From NCBI GenBank assembly GCA_003586115.2, contig QVOM02000119.1, forward strand, positions 50,493,428 through 50,557,427: a DNA stretch of 64,000 nucleotides. Reading direction: 5' to 3'. The DNA is from Salvator merianae. Lineage: Eukaryota; Chordata; Lepidosauria; Squamata; Teiidae. The position numbers were made by a program, and so were the translations under genes. The notes below the pieces were generated by a model. It was not told the DNA's origin, made no database searches, and saw only the letters and a program-made list of their open reading frames with translations. Each line of letters starts with the position of its first letter. The stretch's first letter is position 1. Positions 55,472 to 64,000 of the stretch are shown here, piece after piece.

Positions 55472-55774
55472 CTAAGGATCTACTGAACTGCAGTTTGTAA
55501 GAAGTTCATTTCTTATGAACTGCTCAGAGAGACCCAGGTCCATCAGCTGCCTTACCAGATATCCCTTGGGCTCTACAGTATCTAGGCAAGCCCTGTACAA
55601 AAGGTAGATGGATTTCACCTCTCCGTGAAATGTGGCCACAGGCGTTATCCTTATCTCTGTGGGTGAGGCCAAACTGCATGCAGGTTTGATGTTGTCGCAC
55701 AGGTGTTTGAGGGCTTTCTGTGCCTGTACCTGCGCAATGACATCACACTTGTGAAAATCATGCATTGAATTCAT
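55472..55774 (-). other. Unidentified 100-codon ORF
   Basis: An intact minus-strand frame of 100 codons inside intron 2. The peptide has balanced composition and a plausible globular pattern (alternating hydrophobics, a YLLYRACLDTVEPKGYLVRQ stretch and a C-terminal LMDLGLSEQF), not the biased composition of chance ORFs in AT-rich DNA. An upstream in-frame stop lies about 15 nt before the ATG. I do not recognise the family. It could be a retrocopy fragment of a host mRNA or a piece of a transposon protein. A palindromic element lies immediately upstream of its 5' end. Confidence 0.3.
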
Positions 55775-55787
55775 GTGCTCAGTCCAT

Positions 55788-55935
55788 CATGTGGACACCA
55801 CTTATTATTTCTACATCCATAGATGAGGTGGTGTTACACTTGCATACAAAGTCAAGATTCACAGACCATGATGTTGTATGCAAGTGTGATGATGCCCCAC
55901 CTGTGAGCATGGAAGTAATGGTGGTATCCACATGG
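55788..55935. repeat. 148-bp palindromic foldback element
   Basis: Starts CATGTGGACACCAC and ends GTGGTATCCACATG. The arms pair imperfectly through GATGAGGTGG/CCACCTGTGAG and closely through TTACACTTGCATACAA/TTGTATGCAAGTGTGA, around a centre near 55852-55868. The arms are diverged, so it is old. Non-coding; likely MITE relic. Target duplications not clear. Confidence 0.6.
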
Positions 55936-57129
55936 TAAGTTAAGCCAGTGAGTTCACACAATTTAATCAGTACTCCTCTGCTTTCTAATTAGCTCTCTAA
56001 TTAGCCAAGGAAAGCCTTGATGTGCTAGGTGAAACACTAGCACAGGAAAAATTTAGTATGAAGATAGTAGGGAATAAGTTTTGAATACATTTGTACTGCC
56101 TCCATTGAACTGTACCCTGGCCATCCCAGGTATTTTTTTTACCTGCATTTAATAAAGGAATTTTTTTGGGTCATTTTTTTATATGAACTGCATGTTTTAG
56201 AGGTTGTAAGAGCGTAGTTATCTTTCCTCTCCCTACTTATTATTCCTAGCTCTTTACAGTCAGACGGATTTAGTTTTAGGAAAACTGTTGTCATGTGCTT
56301 TAGATTAATAGAAACCCAGTATAATTAATAATAATGCCTAATTAATTGCTCAGAAATTACATATTTGCCCAGTTTATTTTCTTTACATTAAAATGACATA
56401 CACAGCATGTATTCTCTCACAGCTTGTTAAGAGTGATGTTACATGAAAATTATTAATTACAGCTTGTTCAACTTGCCTAATATTGTATTTACAGCTAGTA
56501 TTTATTTGTTACCAGTTAACTTAAATGGAAAATTTCCCATGGAAAAGAAAGGACTGTGGACCATTTTCCATCCCATTATTACTTTTGCTGTCTGGAACAA
56601 ATGAGTGTTGTAGTCAGAAGTATGTGGGGAGGATATCAGGTTGCAAATGTTGTGTGACACAAAGTTGCCCCTTTTTGTTTTGTTTTAGAGAAGATAATAT
56701 GTGTAATATACACAATTAAAACTTGTAAAGTGCAATAGGGAAGATGCTGCTTCTATTTATTTATTTTCTTTTTAAAAAGCAACTCGTCTTTCTGACTATT
56801 AACCATACATAATTGCCGGGACTCATAGAAATGCTGGTCCACAGATCTAGAATGGGAGTGGTTATAGTGTGGACTACCAAATTTTGCTGAACTAAAACTA
56901 TCGTTTGTGCCAGTCAACATGACAAGTGACGAGGAATTATTGAAGCTGAAGTTTAGCAATGTCGGAAGGGCTCAGCGTCAGCTGTCCCTGATCCAGAGAG
57001 CTATATTGATGCGCTTATACTGAACACAGATTTGTCATTGCGGTTATAGGGGATCATAGGGGAACATAGCATAATTGGCAGGGAAGGCAGGGATACGTAG
57101 CAGCACTTACACATCCGCATGGCAGCAGA

Positions 57130-57296
57130 TGAGTTATTTTTAGCCTGTTTGTTCTGCTTTTCTGCTCACGGAGTGGCCTTTTTGGTCACAGAGTATTTCA
57201 AATAGGCTGTAAATGGCCATATGGACTTTTATGGTCCACTCTTCTGGCCATTAAAGTTGCGCTGTGAGGAAGAATGGCATGAACAGGCCTAAAATG
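57130..57296. repeat. Possible decayed inverted-repeat element
   Basis: TTTTAGCCTGTTTGTTCTGC on the left and GGCATGAACAGGCCTAAAA on the right are inverted matches of about 16/20. The ends recall GGGCCTGTTC of the 558-bp element, but no 3-bp duplication is evident. Confidence 0.3.
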
Positions 57297-58915
57297 ACTT
57301 AGACAATGCCGTACTAACAGATAAGTGCCACCCCACGCACATACTTGCACTCTTGTGCCCATCTCATGCTGATCCTTGCTTGACTTGAGTCATGCTCCAG
57401 CCATATTGTGTGCTCCCTTATAGTATCATAAATGATTGCCTTAGTTGTGAGGCTGTGGAAGCCATTTATGGCCTCATTGAGCCAGGTAAGCAAATCCATG
57501 GGGTTCAGCTCACTTTTAGTCTTTCTTTCCATATTGCTTACGAGAACCTAATCGCTTCTTCATGTATAGTAAAGCAGATAGTTTGCTGAGGGGCTTTATA
57601 GCCATGACTGGAACTTAGGATGACTTAATTTGTGACAAGGTTTGGTCCACAAATGTGCTTTCAAGCAAAGCATTTAATGTTTTGTGCAGAGTGGCTGTCT
57701 TGAAATCTTATTTGTATTTTCAAATCAAGTGTTCATTTATTTCTGAGCCCTTTGGAATTAAGTAGGAAAATCTAGTGTGCAAACTGCAAGATAACACTTT
57801 CCAGCAACACAGATGTTTTATTTTAAGAAATGTGGAGTTTAATACTATCTGATTGTCAGCTTTGAAATGCATACTCTTAGAACAGAGCAATACAACTATG
57901 AGCAAAGAATTATCTCTATTTTGTGCATTTGGAGATGTGTTAATGTGACAAAGTTCACTAAAAACTTCAACCAGTTGTGATGTTTGCTAATGATTAGCAA
58001 TGCACAGGTGATTTTATTAAATTTAGTTTCAAGGCAGTGCAAATCTTGCAGGGCTTACTGTTGGAATGAGATTTTTTTTGTAACTAAGAGTAACAGGCTA
58101 CATTAAAATATCCCTTTTCTGATAGAAAATGGCTTTTTGCTAAACTGTACATCCAACAACTTTTTGGTTGTGTTTAGGTTGCATCAGCCTGTAGTGCTTT
58201 GTGTAGCTGGTGAACCTTTCATCTCAGTAGAATAGCAGAAAAATGTAGCTTTTCTATGTTGATAAAGAAGGAAGATAAACATTTTGCTCCTTTTCCAGGA
58301 AAACATATTTAGTGGCTGTTGTTGCAATTTTTCTGTATTTCCTTGTGTCACTTAATATTCCTTGGAGTAGTGCTTTGCTTTGTAAAGCTGTGAATAAATG
58401 GAAACGCAGGGCAGGGTATCTTTCTCCACAAAGCTTGTGGAGATTCCTACACTGATTGGTGAAAACTTCTGTATCTCAATTATTCCTAGAAGAAATTTGG
58501 TCTGGTTTTGTCTCCCTGCTGAAATTACTTTGGAAATTATGAGCAAGGCCTATATTGTACTAATATAATATATATTGTGTTCATAATAAATAGTAGTTAT
58601 CAAGAGACCATTGAGAGGATTTAATGTGTATTCAGAAGAGATTAATTTATACATGAATTGGACAGATTCCGTTCTTCAAGCTGGATAGTCGTGAGGTACA
58701 AGTGTTACTCTGTGAGACGAAATCTTGAAAGTTGTTATTACTCTATGGAAAGAAGTTGTCTATCAACTTTGTTCCATAGAAGAGGATTATTAATTTATGT
58801 GAGAGCATAGAGAACTAGATGTATTAACTGATTTTTTAAAAATATGTTTTAAAACATTCATAAATGTAAGTAGATTTAAGTTGCCTAAAAACTAATTTCC
58901 TTTTCTAATATTTAG

Positions 58916-59113
58916 GTTTAAGTGGAAACCCAGCAGATATAGAAAGGAGAGCTGCTGTCTTTGGAAAGAACTTTATACCTCCCAAAAAGCCAAAAACATT
59001 TCTTCAATTAGTGTGGGAAGCACTACAGGATGTAACGTTAATTATATTAGAAATTGCAGCCATAGTATCATTGGGCCTTTCTTTTTACCAACCACCAGGA
59101 GGGAATGAAGCAT
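58916..59113 (+). CDS. ATP2B1: ATP2B1 exon 3 (PMCA1 residues 69-134)
   Basis: Continues the pump in phase from exon 2. It completes Gly69 and encodes [20 protein letters not shown], then [19 protein letters not shown], then [19 protein letters not shown] and PPGGNEA plus one base. Residues about 105-126 ([22 protein letters not shown]) are the first transmembrane helix, and Pro-Pro-Lys-Lys-Pro just before it is a family hallmark. The region is almost identical to mammalian PMCA1, as recalled, except after the helix (GGNEA). It ends GCAT before GTAAGTA at 59114, phase 1. The catalytic domain with the phosphorylated Asp, and the calmodulin-binding tail, must lie to the right of the window. Confidence 0.97.
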
Positions 59114-61469
59114 GTAAGTAAAGAGTATTTTTTGTATCTCTTTTTACACTTGCAGTTTATTGAGAAATCATATGGAGAAAGCTGAAGTTGAGTTATACCT
59201 TTTTTTTCTTTGTGGTGCTCGTATCTGTTGTGGTGGGTGAAATTTTGTTAAGATTTTTTTCATTTTTAGCCCATCTTTCTTTCAAAAAATGTAGGATAGT
59301 ACATATTGTTCTCGTGTTCCACATTTTACCTTCATAGCCACATGTGGAGTAGATTACCTTGGTTGAGAAATCAAGTCAAAAATCATACAGTAAGCTGAGT
59401 GAAGATTTGAATTCCAGAACTCTTAGATCCTAGCTCATCTTTCTAGCTACTATTTTGGCTGTTCAAACTGTTTGGATCCCTAAAACTGCAAATAGTAGAT
59501 GTGGTAGTAGCATGATAAACAAATGCAGATGTTCCTTACATATGTAATAGTTTGGTTGCAGCAAAGCACCATATTATATAAAATCACATTATGCAATTGT
59601 ATTGTTTCCCTAACAAGTTTCCGTAGCTGGTAAAGATTTCTATAGCACAAAGTAAAATTCAGTATATAATTCTCCAAAGTAAAGAATGTGTTCATATATC
59701 CTTACTGAGAAGAGCTCAGGAATATACACAAGCTCATGCATCTGTGCCATAGACCTGAATATTTACAAGAGTATTGCCATGTTGAGATTCTCAGTCTTGG
59801 CATCAGGACTAGTACCGAAATAACAGTGAAAGCAAGGCAAAGCTCATTCCTTGCTATTTATTTCTTTTGACAATGGAAAACCTATATTAAAATAAAACCA
59901 ATCTTGTTAAGTGTAGACTTGTCTCAGGTGATAGACTTGTGCCAAACAAAGTTATTTCGGTGCTCACAATAGTAAATATAACATTTTATGACAAGAAAAG
60001 CACTACCAGGCATTAATCTGTATGTACCATGGTCTTCTGTTTCCCATTTAGAAATTGCTTTGTTCCATGCTAGACACTGGTGTATTGCAGCCTACTTCAT
60101 ATAATTCAATCTAATCCTGTTATTTGGTTGCTCTTTTAAATATCATTGTCATTCTTCAAACTAAAGTCTATGGTTTTCTGTAATATCTTTTCTCTGAAAA
60201 ATGAGGCCTTGACTTTGGATAATCATTAAATTGATCTTCTTAAAATGTTAGCTCATTGTGGCTTCCAAATAAAGCATTGACTTATAGAGAAATTGTGTTT
60301 ATTTTGAATGCAAGTTTGTTTAGAAATTGTACCATGCCACTCCAAAGAGCCTTAATATTTATAATAAAGCATATAGGGCAATAAACTGAATAAAAAACAT
60401 CTACAAAGTATTTCATGCTACACTATTCACATTGCATGTGATTTAGTGGGAGACAGGTTTGTAAAAGTGTCTTTCAAACCTGCTTATCAGTTAGGAACTT
60501 TAGGAGAAGCATGGTTCTTGAAAGTATTGTACTGAAATACTGGTGTGAAACTACTCATCATCCATTGTTCTGATGTCAGAGTACATGGGAGTGAGTCTTC
60601 CTTAAGCTTTGATATGTGTGGGAAAAGTGTTATCTTTTCAAAGGCTAAAACTAGTTCTTTCAGTTGTGTTCTGAAACAGATTTTAAGTTGAAACCATTGC
60701 ACTATAGGTATGTACATGTTACTAGTAGCTAACATGAAGCAACTGCTAGTTGAAATTTATGAACTTAATTTGAATACAGCCCTATGAGCAAACTGTGGTT
60801 TAATAAGTAACCTCTTTGCTCCCCAGTTTGCACAAGTGTGGAAAAAGGAAATCTGCAGTTAACTGTAGTTTCCCATTATGTGTGATAAATGCCTTCCAAA
60901 GAAGCTAGGACTGAACCAGGTGGCTGCATACAAAAGCACATAAACTCACATAGTATCTTGGCTTATTAAACCAGTGTTTGAACAAATGCAGTTAAATACA
61001 GAACTGTGCAGTACTCTGATTATTGGTACATGTATCACAGCAGTGACACCATGCCAGATTGTTTAGGAATGACTGTAGCTGGTATACCAATCTAAGTAAA
61101 GATTGTATATTCTTGACCTTCATAACTGCATGAAATTCCAGGACCACTGATGTTTGCTGGAGTGTTTGTCCCATGTTCTTGAAAATCTCAGTTGAACCAG
61201 TTTCTTTATTGCGAGGGCAGATTATGGGATAAACATTTTCAGACTCAAAAGCACATTAACAATACAATAATATTAAATACTAAAAGCAGACATAGGCTTG
61301 GCCTCTACCATCTAGCCTCTCAGACCAAAAGGCTTCTATTAAAAATCTGAATCTTTCTGTGTTGGTAATTTGAGAAATTTTGGTACTTTAAATAACCTTT
61401 GGATGTAAGCTAGTATCTCTTCTATGCATTTTCCCCCATACTGGCTCCTTATGCATGTATTTTTTTAAT

Positions 61470-62240
61470 AACTATTTATTTAAGACATTTATACACTGCT
61501 TTTCATTTTTTTAAAAAAATCTCAAAGCAGTTTACGAGAAACATTAAAAACAAGAGTAAACACACAGAGAGAAAATAAAAGCAGTTGAAAACACATTAAA
61601 AGTGTGTGGGCCAGGGAAGAAACAAACCTTCACAAAAGGGATGCCTAAGTAAAAAGATAGGTCTTTAACGTGTGCCTGTAAGCTGTAAATGTAAATGCCT
61701 CACAAACAGCAGAGGAGAGGACATTCCAAAGGAAAGGTACCACCACTGAAAAGGCCTCACTGTATTCATCTTGAACAGGCAAAATACCCAGGTCCTGGAC
61801 CATGGTGCTTCCTACCCACAAACTCTCCATCTTGTCAGGATTCTTCTTCTGTTTATTGGTCCTCACGCAGTCCATTTCTCCATCGAGGCACCAGTCCAGG
61901 ACCTTCACAGCCTCTCTTGAGTAAGTTATTATGGAGAAACAGATCTGACTGTCATCAGTGTATTTATAACATATTGCCCCAGAACTTCTGCTGATCGCCC
62001 CCAGTAGCTTCATATAGATGTTAAGTAGGATTGGTGATAACATTGTGTCTTACGGCATCCTACAGTCCAGCCTCAAGGGCACACAGTTATAGTTACCCAA
62101 TGCAGATAATACCTGCAGATGGGAGAACTACTGTAACACAGTGCTCCTCACTGCCATCTCCCACAGGCAAAGAAACAGCATACCATGGTCAGTGGTATTC
62201 TTGTATCCGCAATACTGAGATTTTTGCCTTTAATTAGAAT
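61470..62240 (-). mobile_element. L2-clade LINE, antisense, internally deleted
   Basis: On the minus strand, a degraded TTDHGML (motif A, TIDHG in the family) near 62180 is followed by LSPILLNIYMKLLGAI and CYKYTDDSQICFS (YADD region, here YTDD) at 62043-61930. Then come VLDWCLDGEMD and NPDKMESLWVGS, and after an internal deletion FSVVVPFLWNVLSSAVCEA and YRHTLKTYLFT. The 132-codon stretch 62043-61645 is still open across the deletion. The 3' UTR and tail (AAATAAATAG on the minus strand near 61480) differ from the 33-kb copy, so this is another L2 subfamily. Confidence 0.82.
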
Positions 62241-62579
62241 CCATTTTGAAAAAAGTATTTCAGGATTGAAGCTCCTTAATGAAGCTCCTTCATTCAATAA
62301 AGTTTTTAAAAAGTGTATCATCTAAACTGCTAGCCTGTAGCACAAACCCTAATAAAGAAAAAGAAAATACATTCAGTTCATCCCGCTCTCCATGAATTTA
62401 AACTAATAGCAAACCATGGTAAATCCTGAAAGCATTCTTGTTACCTCTTTTATAGGAGCAGGTAAGGTTTATAACCATAATTATAACCTGGTTGAATAGA
62501 TTTATTACACCATGAACATATCATGTTTAATAGTATCAGAACGTATTGAACTATTCAGTAGAATAGAGTAGGGGTATGC

Positions 62580-62730
62580 ATGAATTGATTTTCATGACTT
62601 GCTTCACATCCAGACCAGTAATACATACTGTAGTTCAGTTCAATGAACCATCCCTGAACTGAACTTTCATTTAAGGTCTCATCTAAATTCATGGCTCAGC
62701 CACAAACAGGCTTGGAAAGTTTGGCCATAG
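62580..62730. repeat. GAAC/GTTC-rich interspersed repeat
   Basis: Begins near GGGGTATGCATGAATTG and includes GTTCAGTTCAATGAACC and CTGAACTGAAC. It resembles the tracts at 43474-43809 and 46320-46565. Boundaries unclear. Confidence 0.3.
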
Positions 62731-63429
62731 GAAACAATGGTTAACTGAAATCACCCCACTGTTCTTTGTGGCCTGGCATTGGATACCTGAAACTGGAATG
62801 TGTGGTATTTTATATGTAATAGAAGTATGAATGTAATAGAATTACTTTTGCCATGCAACTTAACAGTTTCTGAAACAGTGGATGCTAAAACAGATTTGGA
62901 TCAGTAAGTAGCCAAGCATTATCCATTTTTTCTTTGCTCAGTGAGATTGGTTTGCAGTTACATTGAATCATGGCTAAAGATTTGTACACAACTTGAGGTG
63001 AGAATTATGCAAACCCATTCAAAATGCATTTATACAGCATACATTTCTCACAGATTTTAACTGTGTTCAGGATATAGATACAAATTTGTGGCAATTAAAG
63101 AACATTAGAATAATGTACAACATAAAGAGCACTAAAACTGTTTTGGAAAATAAAAAGGCTAAGTGTGTTACAGTAGATAGTTATACTTCCATAAAAAAGC
63201 TTAAATGAATAGGGTATTCTAAAATTGAGCATTGTTACTGAAAAAGCCCTTCATCCAGTGACTGCCTCTTCACTCTATCTTATTTGGCATAGGCTCCATA
63301 AGAAAGACCTTGAAAGATCCCCTTAGAGTTTGAGCAGGAGACAAACCTTTAAGTAATTGGACAAAATGCCTTTAAGCCTAAAGATTAGTATTTTAATTGT
63401 GAAAATAAGCTGTAGCCTCCAGGTTATGG

Positions 63430-64000
63430 AACAACCTTCCTGTGAACATTTGCCAGGCACCTACAATGAACACATTTCATTGTCTGCAGATGATACTCAA
63501 CTCTTTCTCTCTATCTTCTGAATCAAGTGAGTTGGGTGAGGTTCTTGACAGATTCTTGGAAGCAGTAGTGGGCTGAATGGTGGTCAGTAAACTGAAGTTG
63601 AATAAAGAGAAGACAGAAATGCTGTGTATCACACGGTCAGTGGGGTCAAAGGGACATGTATGAAATCTGAAGGTGCTCCTAGATGCTGCACTGACACTTA
63701 AAGCTCAAGTGGAGTCATTGGCCAGGAGTCCCTACTTCTAGCTGTGGCCCTTTCTGGACAGAGACAGTCCAGCCACAGTAATCCGTGCCCTGGTAATTTC
63801 CAGACTGGACTATTAAAATATGCTTTATGTGGAGCTGCTTTTTAAGACATTTGGAAGTTGCAGTTGGTGCAGAATGCAGCAGTGAGACTGCTGATGGGAA
63901 CTGCTGGCTGGACACCCATCATGCTGATTCTGAAAAAAATACACTGGCTGTCAATTTGTTATCAAGCCCAATTTAAGCTTTTCACTTTAATTTCTAAGAC
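63430..64000 (+). mobile_element. L2-clade LINE, continues past right edge
   Basis: Decayed RT region on the + strand: a SADDTQLFLS block near 63485 (YADD region, first residue changed), a KLKLNKEKTEMLCI-like block near 63593, an LKVLLDAALTLKAQVES block near 63670, then a VIRALVISRLDY block near 63780, LQLVQNAAVRLLM and a LHWLS-like block near 63940. The order and motifs match the copy at 32310. Stops and frameshifts abound. The 3' end lies outside the window. Confidence 0.85.

Larger units (their letters stand above)
54914..58915 (+). other. ATP2B1: ATP2B1 intron 2 (4002 nt)
   Basis: Bounded by GTAAGG at 54914 and the acceptor TTTTCTAATATTTAG ending at 58915. It contains an unidentified minus-strand ORF (55472), a palindrome (55788) and a possible inverted-repeat element near 57130; the rest is AT-rich unique sequence with nothing I recognise. 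Confidence 0.9.
59114..64000 (+). other. ATP2B1: ATP2B1 intron 3 (start; continues past window)
   Basis: Begins at the donor GTAAGTA. No further exon of the pump is recognised up to 64000. The next family exon (beginning L-C-G-E in mammals) is not present. It contains an antisense, internally deleted L2 near 61.5-62.2 kb and a sense L2 at the right edge; 59.2-61.4 kb is AT-rich sequence in which I see nothing. Confidence 0.85.

Noticed and set aside
57314..57589. Overlapping ORFs on both strands in intron 2, one with a plausible-looking peptide
   Set aside because: Frames overlap antisense to each other, no splice signals, and no recognised family.
59114..64000. Possible ATP2B1 exon 4
   Set aside because: I looked for the acidic GEEEGE stretch and the following membrane helix in + strand frames and found none before the window ends.

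Overview
This window looks like nuclear DNA of a squamate reptile, most likely a lizard (a snake or tuatara is not excluded). It is AT-rich and intron-rich and carries a lepidosaur-type repeat mix: many L2-clade LINE 3' ends with ATAAATAAA-like tails, a BovB/RTE fragment, CR1, a probable L1 piece, a tRNA-type SINE, and several families of short inverted-repeat DNA elements. There are no bacterial-type genes, no rRNA, no CRISPR array and no complete single-exon cellular gene.

The one gene I can name is ATP2B1 (plasma membrane calcium ATPase 1, PMCA1), on the + strand. A CpG island at about 18.7-20.9 kb is its promoter and holds one or two candidate non-coding first exons (donors after 20358 and 19875). 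Intron 1 is about 34 kb. Exon 2 (54481-54913) carries 228 nt of leader with two short upstream ORFs, then the start codon at 54709. Exon 3 (58916-59113) continues in phase through the first membrane segment, and the rest of the gene lies beyond the right edge. The two coding exons encode residues 1-134 of a protein that is about 1200 residues long in other vertebrates.

Region 1-18.7 kb lies upstream of the promoter. It holds no recognised gene, only repeats and a few minus-strand stretches that look somewhat exon-like (1207-1386, 4859-5241, 14209-14347). Region 20.4-54.5 kb is intron 1. It contains a nested DNA-element cluster next to BovB and CR1 (26.4-30.2 kb), a pair of L2 elements broken by an antisense L1-like insert (32.3-35.9 kb), a GC-rich 184-bp palindrome with a hAT-type target duplication (37.2 kb), a tRNA-type SINE (45.4 kb), a perfect 114-bp tandem duplication (50.0 kb) and two inverted-repeat elements side by side (51.4-52.6 kb). 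Region 54.9-64 kb is introns 2 and 3, with a palindrome, an unidentified minus-strand ORF and two more L2 copies.

The most notable unexplained structure is a set of GGGCC-ended elements. Three short palindromic copies (16187, 26855, 52374) and one 558-bp element (51391) are each flanked by an exact 3-bp duplication, which points to a PIF/Harbinger-like mobile family. No autonomous transposase was seen.
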